A stretch of 32,629 nucleotides of DNA, from positions 1 to 32,629 of the forward strand of contig JALNYX010000001.1 in NCBI GenBank assembly GCA_023229615.1, given 5' to 3'. A model generated the notes under the pieces. That model had not been told where the DNA came from, made no database searches, and was given only the letters and a program-made list of their open reading frames with translations. This stretch comes from Candidatus Moraniibacteriota bacterium (GTDB lineage Bacteria; Patescibacteriota; Minisyncoccia; Moranbacterales; UBA9337). Shown here piece after piece: positions 8,996 to 15,183 of the stretch. The translations under genes and the position numbers were made by a program. Every line of letters begins with the position of its first letter. The first letter of the stretch is position 1.

Positions 8996-9937
8996 ATGCC
9001 GGAATTGCCTGAGGTGCAAACGATTGTTGATGATTTGAATAGGAAAGTGAAAGGCGACACGGTCGTTGGTTTTTGGAGTGATTGGCCGAAAACCATAAAA
9101 GGCGTGAATTTGAAAAAGTTTGAAACAGAAATAAATGGCAAAAGAATTCTCAAAGCCTGGCGGATTGGAAAAAATATGTTCGTGGATTTGTCCGGCGGAA
9201 AAACAATTTATATCCATTTGAAAATGACGGGACACCTGCTTGTGAAGACACAGGAAAATTTCCAATTTCCAATTTCTAATTTTCAAGCAAATCCCAATGA
9301 CCAAATTTCAAATTTAGAAAAAAATAAAAATTATTTTGATGACAGGGTGAATCAATATATTAGGCATATTTGGACGTTAGAATCTGCAAATCACAAAGTG
9401 AAAACTATTGAATTTTCTGATTTGCGGAAATTTGCCAAGATTGTTTTGGTTGATACGGACAAAGTAATGGAACTGCCGGAAATTAAAAAGCTGGGAGTGG
9501 ATGCAATGAGTGGGGAGTTTACTTTGGGAAAATTTGAAGAAATATTGGAAAAAAGAAAAAACAAGAAAATCGGGCTGTTTTTGATGGAACAAGAATTGAT
9601 TGCCGGAATCGGAAATATTTATCGTAGCGAGATTCTTTTTGATGCCGGAATTCATCCGGAGCGGGTGGTGAAAGATTTGAAAAAGGAAGAAGTAAAAATA
9701 ATATACAAGTCTGTTTTGAAAATTCTCAAAAAAGCCATCAAAATGCGTGGCACTTCAGACAGTGATTATCGCGACACGTCTGGCGCGCCGGGAAATTTCC
9801 AAAAAGTTTTGAAAGTTTACCGCAAAGAAGGAAAGAGTTGTTTGTGCGTGCGAGGAGGAAAAAAATGTGGTACAATTATTAGCAGAATAAAAATGGGACA
9901 ACGAAGCGTGTTTTTCTGTGAAGAATGTCAAAAATAA
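8996..9937 (+). CDS. mutM: Formamidopyrimidine-DNA glycosylase (Fpg/MutM)
   Basis: Removes 8-oxoguanine and formamidopyrimidines from DNA and nicks the abasic site. The protein begins MPELPEVQT, giving the catalytic Pro2 and Glu3 after Met removal, which fixes the start at 8996 rather than the ATG four bases upstream. Also visible are HLKMTGHLL, a helix-two-turn-helix (QELIAGIGNIYRSEILF, ~residues 198-214), the DYRDTSGAPG loop and a C-terminal zinc-finger region. Two oddities: a low-complexity insert at ~86-112, encoded by a heptanucleotide array, and an altered first Cys pair in the zinc finger (C-L-C-x6-C instead of CxxC). The length (313) exceeds the usual ~270 mainly because of the insert. 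It lies 28 nt before the DUF3048 gene on the same strand, probably in one transcript with holA. Confidence 0.95.
   Translation: MPELPEVQTIVDDLNRKVKGDTVVGFWSDWPKTIKGVNLKKFETEINGKRILKAWRIGKNMFVDLSGGKTIYIHLKMTGHLLVKTQENFQFPISNFQANPNDQISNLEKNKNYFDDRVNQYIRHIWTLESANHKVKTIEFSDLRKFAKIVLVDTDKVMELPEIKKLGVDAMSGEFTLGKFEEILEKRKNKKIGLFLMEQELIAGIGNIYRSEILFDAGIHPERVVKDLKKEEVKIIYKSVLKILKKAIKMRGTSDSDYRDTSGAPGNFQKVLKVYRKEGKSCLCVRGGKKCGTIISRIKMGQRSVFFCEECQK
9257..9284 (+). repeat. Heptanucleotide array inside mutM
   Basis: Four tandem 7-mers: AATTTCC, AATTTCC, AATTTCT, AATTTTC, followed by degenerate AT-rich sequence to about 9330. It is in frame and encodes Asn/Phe/Gln/Ile-rich sequence in a loop between conserved Fpg segments. 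Confidence 0.8.
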
Positions 9938-9965
9938 ATTTTAACTAATGATAATTAAAAATTAA

Positions 9966-11147
9966 ATGAGTAAGAAGAACAAAATAGTAATTGCACTTGT
10001 GGCGATAGCTATCGCCGGATTGGCAGTTTATTTTATCAATGGACGCGACGCAAGGCGCAGTAAAAATGCCAAACCAATCAGCATTGAAAGCAATAGCGAG
10101 GCCGTGAGTCAGACTATTCAAAATACCGGTCCGGTGAGTCCGATTACGGGATTATCTTGTGATAACTGGAATCGTCGTCCAGTTGCAGTGATGCAACCTG
10201 CAGATATTCAGGCTCGTCCAGCCGCCGGATTTTCCGAGGCAGATATGGTATTTGAGATGCCAGCCTATACATCCAGCAATACAAGATTGATGGGTGTGTA
10301 TATTTGCAATTTACCCAAAGATATTGGAGCGATACGAAGTTCTCGTCATGATTATATCGCCCTTGCGAAAGGATTGGATGCTTACTTTATTCATTGGGGA
10401 GGATCGCATTTTGCCTTGGATCTTTTGAAAGAGAATGTTATTGATCATATGGATTGCCTTGCATATGAGGGAATGTATTGCAGTAGGTGGGATTGGCAAA
10501 ACGATCCGGTTATGCGGATGGAGGACTCCGGGCATGTTACCAGTGAATCTGTTGTAAAAGCAATGAAAGATTTGAATATTCGAACCGAGGGAAATTTTGC
10601 TGGATATCCGCACCAGGCTGAGGCTCCGGAAGACCAGCGTCCAAATGGCGGACATTTGAGGGTGGCTTTTGCCGGGATATATGCAGTTGAATATGATTAT
10701 GATAAAGCAACTAATTCTTATCTGCGTACCTGGGGAAATGTCGAGGATACCGATAGAAACAATAAACAAAGATTAGCGCCGAAAAACGTCGCAGTTTTGT
10801 TTGCCTCATCAGAGCAAATTGTTAATACAAAAGATTATGCCGGTCTTGGACTGAGAAATCCATGGGAAAATGTGGAAGCGGTTAAAAATACCGGAGATGA
10901 GAGTATAAGTGGAAGATACAATAACGTTCAAATAGGTGATCCATGGTACGACGAAACTGATTCCGGAGAAGCGCATTATTATTTCAACGGAAAAGAATAC
11001 TTGGGAACTTGGAAAAAAGACCGATCTAAAATCGACAGCAAATTGTTTTTTTATGATCAATCCGGAAAGGAAATTCAATTTGTTCCCGGTCAGGTTTGGG
11101 TTGAAATTCTCGAGCCTGGACAAGTATTAAGATGGCAACAGTCGTAA
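9966..11147 (+). CDS. DUF3048 (YerB-type) membrane-anchored protein
   Basis: 393 residues with an N-terminal membrane anchor (~residues 8-24, IVIALVAIAIAGLAVYF) after a Lys-rich start, so most of the chain is outside the membrane. The body matches the DUF3048 pattern: SPITGL near residue 60, RRPVAVM, 'ARPAAGFSEADMVFEMP', 'IGAIRSSRHDYIALAKGLDAYFIHWGG', and a C-terminal part with the 'GQVWVEIL' ending. The family includes Bacillus YerB; its biochemical role is unsettled, with cell-envelope links suspected. The anchor is not followed by a lipobox Cys. It sits between mutM and holA with gaps of 28 and 18 nt, consistent with co-transcription but not functional linkage. Confidence 0.85.
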   Translation: MSKKNKIVIALVAIAIAGLAVYFINGRDARRSKNAKPISIESNSEAVSQTIQNTGPVSPITGLSCDNWNRRPVAVMQPADIQARPAAGFSEADMVFEMPAYTSSNTRLMGVYICNLPKDIGAIRSSRHDYIALAKGLDAYFIHWGGSHFALDLLKENVIDHMDCLAYEGMYCSRWDWQNDPVMRMEDSGHVTSESVVKAMKDLNIRTEGNFAGYPHQAEAPEDQRPNGGHLRVAFAGIYAVEYDYDKATNSYLRTWGNVEDTDRNNKQRLAPKNVAVLFASSEQIVNTKDYAGLGLRNPWENVEAVKNTGDESISGRYNNVQIGDPWYDETDSGEAHYYFNGKEYLGTWKKDRSKIDSKLFFYDQSGKEIQFVPGQVWVEILEPGQVLRWQQS

Positions 11148-11165
11148 AAACATAATTTTTATTCG

Positions 11166-12119
11166 ATGATTTTGTTTCTTTACGGCAATGATGACTTTCG
11201 TTCAAGTGAAAAGTTGGCCGAAATAAAAAATGAATTCTTGGAAAAAGACAGCCTCGGCGCGGGCCTGGCTGTTTTTGATTTTGAAGAAGGGGCAAAGGAA
11301 AGCGATGTGGCTGATGTGCTTTCGTCCGGCGGACTTTTTAGTTCGAAAAAATTAGTAGTCGTGAAGAATCTTCTGGTTGATGGTAAAACCGAAGAGCAAG
11401 CGAATATATTGGAAATATTGGAGAAAAAAAATTCCATTAGTAAGGATGAAGATTTGGTGCTTGTTTTTTGGGTAAAAGGAATGCCTAGGAAGAACGGAAA
11501 ACTTTTCAAGTTTATTTCTTCAATTGGAAGAAGTGAGATATTTGAAAAACTTACAGGATCTGTTTTAGAAAAATGGATTTCTCAGCGAGTGGAAAAAATG
11601 GGAGGAAAAATCTCCATAGAGGCTGTTCGAAGAATGGTGGCGTATGTCGGAGATGATCTTTTTCAAACAAATAGTGAGATTGAGAAATTGGCATGTTATA
11701 GTCGAAAAATCAGTGAAAAAGATGTCGATTTATTAGTGAGAGCCAAAGCGCAATCGAATATATTTGAAACTGTGGAGGCATTGGGTGCTGGTGACAAAAA
11801 ATTAGCCCTTAATCTTTTACATCAACAATTAGAAAAAGGAGATGATCCTTTCTATATTTTTTCTATGTATGTATATCAATTTCGTAATCTTCTTAAAATT
11901 GCAGGACTGTATTTTTCGGGGCTTAGCAATGAATATGCGATTGCTAAGGAAACAAAACTTCATCCTTTTGTTGTGAAAAAAGGATTGGCGCAAGTGCGAA
12001 TGATGGACATTAAAAAAATAAAAAACATCTATCGCAATTTGGCGGAAATTGATTTGAAAGTAAAAACCGGAAAAATCGACATTATTGTAGCGCTAGATAA
12101 ATTTGTAGCCGAATTATGA
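11166..12119 (+). CDS. holA: DNA polymerase III delta subunit
   Basis: 317 residues, the usual size for HolA. Delta opens the beta sliding clamp within the clamp loader. The N-terminus (MILFLYGNDDF) matches the family start 'xxxLYGxDxxL', followed by 'SSGGLFSSKKLVVVKN' (the common 'LFgxrrlVvv' block), 'VGDDLFQTNSEIEKLACY' (~residues 160-177, the 'D...l.nEleKL' signature), and the C-terminal helical collar with 'GDDPFYIFSMYVYQFRNLLKI' (~231-251). The start ATG is 18 nt after the DUF3048 stop with no obvious Shine-Dalgarno. Transcription ends at the terminator at 12148. The other clamp-loader genes are not in the window. Confidence 0.92.
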   Translation: MILFLYGNDDFRSSEKLAEIKNEFLEKDSLGAGLAVFDFEEGAKESDVADVLSSGGLFSSKKLVVVKNLLVDGKTEEQANILEILEKKNSISKDEDLVLVFWVKGMPRKNGKLFKFISSIGRSEIFEKLTGSVLEKWISQRVEKMGGKISIEAVRRMVAYVGDDLFQTNSEIEKLACYSRKISEKDVDLLVRAKAQSNIFETVEALGAGDKKLALNLLHQQLEKGDDPFYIFSMYVYQFRNLLKIAGLYFSGLSNEYAIAKETKLHPFVVKKGLAQVRMMDIKKIKNIYRNLAEIDLKVKTGKIDIIVALDKFVAEL

Positions 12120-12147
12120 CATCTTAAGAATGATGTGAGGTAGATAA

Positions 12148-12182
12148 AAAACAGACTCTCTTTGTGAAAGTCTGTTTTTTTT
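12148..12182. terminator. Bidirectional intrinsic terminator between holA and rpsT
   Basis: The stem ACAGACT (12151-12157) pairs with AGTCTGT (12169-12175). It is preceded by an A run and followed by a T run, so it can end transcription of holA on the plus strand and rpsT on the minus strand. Confidence 0.85.
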
Positions 12183-12201
12183 ATTTTCAAACAAATGGAG
12201 G

Positions 12202-12471
12202 TTATTTTTTCACCAAGTCCTTGACTAGTTTGTTAAGCCTTGATTTGTATCTGGCGGCAGTATTTCTCACGATCACTTTTTTCTGAACCGCTTTGTCTAA
12301 TGATTTGATGGATTGTTTCAGCCACTCATTGGCTTTTTCGGCATCTTTTGCAATGACGGCATCGCGAGTTTTTTTGATGGCATTTCTGAAAACTCCTCTT
12401 GTGATTTTATTAAAAGAGGTTTTCTTGTCTGTCACTCGCATATATTTTTTTGCAGATTTTTTGATTGGCAT
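12202..12471 (-). CDS. rpsT: 30S ribosomal protein S20
   Basis: 89 residues, highly basic, beginning MPIKKSAKKYMRV, the family's usual start. The central 'RNAIKKTRDAVIAKDAEKANEWLKQSIKSLDKAVQKKVI' and the closing 'RNTAARYKSRLNKLVK' match the three-helix S20 protein that binds 16S rRNA early in 30S assembly. It is a single gene facing holA. The region before the start on its strand shows no Shine-Dalgarno site. Confidence 0.95.
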   Translation of the reverse strand: MPIKKSAKKYMRVTDKKTSFNKITRGVFRNAIKKTRDAVIAKDAEKANEWLKQSIKSLDKAVQKKVIVRNTAARYKSRLNKLVKDLVKK

Positions 12472-12491
12472 AGTTTAAATTTTTTTATTGA

Positions 12492-12515
12492 ATGGTTAAA
12501 TTGTTACATTGTTAA
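12492..12515. repeat. Octanucleotide repeat in the rpsT-ruvA gap
   Basis: Three tandem 8-mers, ATGGTTAA, ATTGTTAC, ATTGTTAA, lie just upstream of rpsT and probably inside its leader. This is a non-coding simple repeat comparable in style to the heptamer arrays inside genes. Confidence 0.6.
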
Positions 12516-12597
12516 ATTAAGAGCGTTTTTTAATTTGGTGCAGATATAACAGTATATTTTTAACATAGTATGGATTTTTTTGCACGCGGTATTATTG

Positions 12598-12603
12598 TAT
12601 AAT
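12598..12603 (+). promoter_or_regulatory. Probable -10 box for ruvA
   Basis: A perfect TATAAT lies 38 nt before the ruvA ATG. No good -35 hexamer sits 16-18 nt upstream, where the sequence is a T run. The start site would be near 12610. Confidence 0.45.
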
Positions 12604-12641
12604 GGATAATGTAGAATATTAAATATTTCATAAAATATAGA

Positions 12642-13211
12642 ATGATAGCGAAATTGAGAGGAAAAGTTGAATATTTGCGGGGAAATTATGCCGTTATTGA
12701 TGTAAATGGCATTGGATATAAGGTTTTTGTTACTGATTATGTTTTCGGCAAATTAGCATCAATGAAAGAGGTAAATCTGTTTATCCACACGCATATCCGC
12801 GAAGATGAGATGTCTTTGTATGGATTTTTGGTTTTGGATGAACTGGAGATGTTTGAGCTTTTGATTTCCATTTCCGGAATCGGACCAAAGGCGGCGAAGG
12901 GAATTTTGTCCATTGCTGATCCAAGAACTATTCGTACGGCTATTCTTAATAATGATTCGTCAATTTTGACCAAAGTTTCCGGGGTGGGGAAGAAGACTGC
13001 CGAGAGGGTTATTCTGGAGCTCAAGAATAAAGTGGTGGATATGCCGGATGCGGATAAGAAAGAGGTGGTGGCAGATGGCGATACTCTGGAAGCTCTGGTG
13101 GCGATGGGATATTCGATTTCTGAAGCACGAGAAGCGCTCAAATTAATCCCATCGGATATTTCCGATGTAGGAGATCGGATTAAATTTGCCTTAAGAAATA
13201 TCGGGAGATAG
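12642..13211 (+). CDS. ruvA: Holliday junction helicase subunit RuvA
   Basis: 189 residues, the normal length. RuvA tetramers bind Holliday junctions and load the RuvB motor. The N-terminal OB fold begins MIAKLRGKVEY and includes 'DVNGIGYKVFV' and 'HIREDEMSLYGF'. Two helix-hairpin-helix motifs follow: ISISGIGPKAAKGIL (~residues 76-90) and LTKVSGVGKKTAERVILEL (~108-126). The C-terminal domain III, which contacts RuvB, is 'DTLEALVAMGYSISEAREAL' (~147-166). ruvB and ruvC are not adjacent. A strong AT-rich hairpin follows 22 nt after the stop. Confidence 0.95.
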   Translation: MIAKLRGKVEYLRGNYAVIDVNGIGYKVFVTDYVFGKLASMKEVNLFIHTHIREDEMSLYGFLVLDELEMFELLISISGIGPKAAKGILSIADPRTIRTAILNNDSSILTKVSGVGKKTAERVILELKNKVVDMPDADKKEVVADGDTLEALVAMGYSISEAREALKLIPSDISDVGDRIKFALRNIGR

Positions 13212-13233
13212 CTTTTTTGTATTGTTTCTATTT

Positions 13234-13275
13234 AATCCAAAAATATAATTTTTATGAAAATTATATTTTTGGATT
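13234..13275. terminator. 19-bp perfect inverted repeat downstream of ruvA
   Basis: AATCCAAAAATATAATTTT (13234-13252) is the exact reverse complement of 13257-13275, with a 4-nt loop TATG. It lies 22 nt after ruvA and 25 nt before the FemAB gene. The stem is AT-rich and lacks a clear 3' T tract, so it may be an atypical terminator, an mRNA-end stabiliser or a small palindromic element. Confidence 0.6.
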
Positions 13276-13300
13276 TATATAGTATAAATTTTTTAAAAAT

Positions 13301-14347
13301 ATGGATTTTTTGCAATCGGAAGATTGGCGGAAGTTTCAAGAAAGCGTCGGGTGCAGGACATTTGGCGTTTTTTCTGGAGGCTTTAGCGTCAGTATAATCG
13401 AACATAAATTGCCGATAGTCGGCAATTATTTTTACGCGCCGCGAGGTTTTGTCATTCCCGCGGAGGCGGGAATCCAGGACACTGGTTGTAAATTTCTAAT
13501 CAAAGATATATTTAATTTGGCAAAAAAAGAAAAAGTAAATTGGATAAGATTTGATGCGAAAAATAAAGATGTTTTAAGAATAATGGAAGATTGCGGATTA
13601 AAAGTTGAAAAAGCGCCACATGATATGCAGCCGAGTCAGACTTTTGTAATTGATATTTCAAAGCCGGAAGAAAAATTGCTGGAGGAAATGAAAAGTAAAA
13701 CGAGGTATAACATAAGATTATCTGAAAAACGCGGGGTTATAATTTTCAATTTTCAATTTTCAATTTTAAAACAATTTTCAAATTCTAATGATAAAATTTT
13801 AAATAAGGAAAATAAGGAAAATAAAGAAAAATTCAGTTTTTATGCCAATGAATTTTTGAGACTTGTAAGAATTACATCGAAACGGCAGGGAATTGTTTCT
13901 CATCCGGATGAATATTATCGAAAAATGCTTGAAATTCCATGCGTGCAATTGTATGTGGCGGAATTTGACGGAAAAGTTGTGGCGGTAGCGGTCGTTTCTT
14001 TTTTTGAGGGAGTGGCGACATATTTGCACGGAGCGTCAGATGACAGATATAAAAACGTAATGGCGCCGTTTGCGCTTCATTGGAAAATAATAAAAGACGC
14101 AAAGGAAAAAGGGTACAAAAAGTATGATATGGGAGGAGTTAGCGTTAATTTTCAATCTTTAATTTCCAATGTAAAAAAAGAAAAAATTCAAAATTCTTCA
14201 AATTGGGCGGGGATTACACGGTTTAAATTGGGATTTTCTCCAGAAACAAAACCGACTGAATTTGCAGGAAGCTATGACATCATTATTGATCAAAAAAAAT
14301 ATTTCTTATATAAATTTTTGCAGTTTATTAAAGGATTGATGAAATAG
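13301..14347 (+). CDS. FemAB/FmhB-type peptidoglycan bridge aminoacyltransferase
   Basis: 348 residues of the Fem (GNAT-fold) family, which adds amino acids from aminoacyl-tRNA to the lipid II stem peptide. Visible family features: 'SEDWRKFQESVG' at the N-terminus, 'PRGFV', 'WIRFDAK', 'MQPSQTFVIDISKPEEKLLEEMKSKTRYNIRLSEKRGV' (the 'K.R.nIr.A.k.gv' signature, ~residues 111-149), 'LYVAEFDGKVVAVAVV' (~218-233), 'YLHGASDDRYKNVMAPFALHWKIIKDAKEKGYKKYDMGG' and a final 'GITRFKLGF' with 'F.GsydiI'. Three segments look like inserts: residues 52-62 (VIPAEAGIQD, a palindrome), ~147-180 (heptamer plus 9-mer repeats) and ~282-302 (heptamer-like). The frame is intact. No Shine-Dalgarno is visible. The substrate residue is not predictable from sequence. 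Confidence 0.88.
   Translation: MDFLQSEDWRKFQESVGCRTFGVFSGGFSVSIIEHKLPIVGNYFYAPRGFVIPAEAGIQDTGCKFLIKDIFNLAKKEKVNWIRFDAKNKDVLRIMEDCGLKVEKAPHDMQPSQTFVIDISKPEEKLLEEMKSKTRYNIRLSEKRGVIIFNFQFSILKQFSNSNDKILNKENKENKEKFSFYANEFLRLVRITSKRQGIVSHPDEYYRKMLEIPCVQLYVAEFDGKVVAVAVVSFFEGVATYLHGASDDRYKNVMAPFALHWKIIKDAKEKGYKKYDMGGVSVNFQSLISNVKKEKIQNSSNWAGITRFKLGFSPETKPTEFAGSYDIIIDQKKYFLYKFLQFIKGLMK
13454..13473. repeat. dRS3-like 20-bp palindrome inside the FemAB gene
   Basis: ATTCCCGC (13454-13461), spacer GGAG, GCGGGAAT (13466-13473). This fits ATTCCC-N8-GGGAAT, the pattern described for Neisseria dRS3 repeats. It is GC-rich in an AT-rich gene and is translated in frame as part of VIPAEAGIQ. Confidence 0.75.
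13741..13827 (+). repeat. Heptamer and 9-mer arrays inside the FemAB gene
   Basis: Four tandem heptamers, AATTTTC three times then AATTTTA (13741-13768), are followed by degenerate AT-rich sequence and then three 9-mers AAATAAGGA/AAATAAAGA (13801-13827) that encode NKE repeats. All are in frame. Confidence 0.8.
14147..14167 (+). repeat. Short heptamer-like array near the 3' end of the FemAB gene
   Basis: Three 7-mers, AATTTTC, AATCTTT, AATTTCC, are translated in frame just after the conserved 'YDMGG' segment, in a stretch (residues ~282-302) rich in Asn, Lys and Ser. Confidence 0.6.
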
Positions 14348-14356
14348 TTTGCGGAC

Positions 14357-14384
14357 TTGATTTTTCTCAGTATTCTTGTATGAT
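14357..14384 (+). promoter_or_regulatory. Sigma-70 type promoter for the HD-domain gene
   Basis: TTGATT (14357-14362), a 16-nt spacer, then TATGAT (14379-14384) give a plausible vegetative promoter. The start site would be near 14391, leaving a leader of about 45 nt. Confidence 0.65.
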
Positions 14385-14422
14385 AAGGGTTAAACAAAGA
14401 TAAGTTCTTTATAAATCTACTC

Positions 14423-14429
14423 AAAGGAG
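14423..14429 (+). promoter_or_regulatory. Strong Shine-Dalgarno site (AAAGGAG)
   Basis: AAAGGAG lies 6 nt before the ATG at 14436 and fixes that start. It is one of the few good ribosome binding sites in the window. Confidence 0.8.
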
Positions 14430-14435
14430 CTGGCT

Positions 14436-15119
14436 ATGCGAAGAAAACCTGAAATTCTCGCGGCCAATCCCGTGAGAAAAAAAAGAGAATTTTGGCAACA
14501 AATAAAAATAACTTCTTTTGCAAAAAAGAAAGGAGCAATTCTAACGCTAAAAGCCGAAGAATGCTGTGATTCATATCATCAAGATTTGCGTCGCGATAAA
14601 ACTCCCTACCGCAAGCATCCCAAAAGAGTATTGAGATCTTTTATCTATTATACTTTATATGTTTGTCATATTCCGTATAGCGATGAAGAGGGTGCAGGCA
14701 TTCTTCTTCATGATGTTCCTGAAGAAATAGGTTTGTCGACGTTGATAAATATTCGGCAAAGATACGGGAAGTTGATTCCTATTTACGTCAAAATTTTTAC
14801 CAGACTCAAGCAAGAGTCTGTTGATTGTTATTTTAAAAGAATATCGCAAACAGATTTTGCCATTATGTTTAAGGTTTGTGATATGATAGATGGATTTTTG
14901 GGTATGTTGGATGAATATTACGCTGGATTGGATTCATCTTCCATTGAAAGGATTAAAGCGTATTTGGAAGAAAAAGCAATCCCGTTTATTTTTGTAGTAA
15001 AGAGTAAGAATTTAACGGGGTTGAAATATAAAAAGCCAATTGAAGAGGCTTTGATGGATTTTGAGTTTATTCGCCAAGAAGCTCTGGAATTGTTGGCAAT
15101 TAACAGTTGTGTTGTATAA
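14436..15119 (+). CDS. HD-domain phosphohydrolase, RelA/SpoT hydrolase-like
   Basis: 227 residues. The HD metal ligands are recognisable: His in 'YRKHPKRVL' (~residue 54), the 'LLHDVPEEIG' HD pair (~89-98) and Asp in 'FKVCDMIDGF' (~148). The order and spacing resemble the (p)ppGpp hydrolase half of RSH proteins and the small MESH1-type hydrolases ('HP..V', 'LLHDvxED', 'KxxDrxdN'). There is no synthetase or TGS domain. The first ~30 residues are basic. The gene has its own promoter, a strong Shine-Dalgarno and a terminator, so it is a stand-alone transcript. A role in alarmone turnover is inferred; another nucleotide phosphohydrolase is possible. Confidence 0.7.
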   Translation: MRRKPEILAANPVRKKREFWQQIKITSFAKKKGAILTLKAEECCDSYHQDLRRDKTPYRKHPKRVLRSFIYYTLYVCHIPYSDEEGAGILLHDVPEEIGLSTLINIRQRYGKLIPIYVKIFTRLKQESVDCYFKRISQTDFAIMFKVCDMIDGFLGMLDEYYAGLDSSSIERIKAYLEEKAIPFIFVVKSKNLTGLKYKKPIEEALMDFEFIRQEALELLAINSCVV

Positions 15120-15156
15120 GGCTTGATTTTTCGCAAGAAGTTCAAGCCTTTTTTTA
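15118..15156 (+). terminator. Intrinsic terminator overlapping the HD gene stop codon
   Basis: AAGGCTTGA (15118-15126) pairs perfectly with TCAAGCCTT (15142-15150), followed by a T run. The 5' arm begins within the TAA stop codon. Confidence 0.88.
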
Positions 15157-15171
15157 TTTTTCCTTTAAGGA

Positions 15172-15177
15172 TATAAT
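15172..15177 (+). promoter_or_regulatory. -10 box positioned for a leaderless murE transcript
   Basis: TATAAT at 15172-15177 is followed by six bases and then the murE ATG at 15184. The expected start site, about 7 nt after the box, coincides with the A of ATG. No clear -35 is seen; that position falls in the preceding terminator's T run. Confidence 0.5.
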
Positions 15178-15183
15178 GTAAAT

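Noticed and set aside
12293..12549. Plus-strand ORFs over rpsT
   Set aside because: Antisense to a complete ribosomal protein gene.
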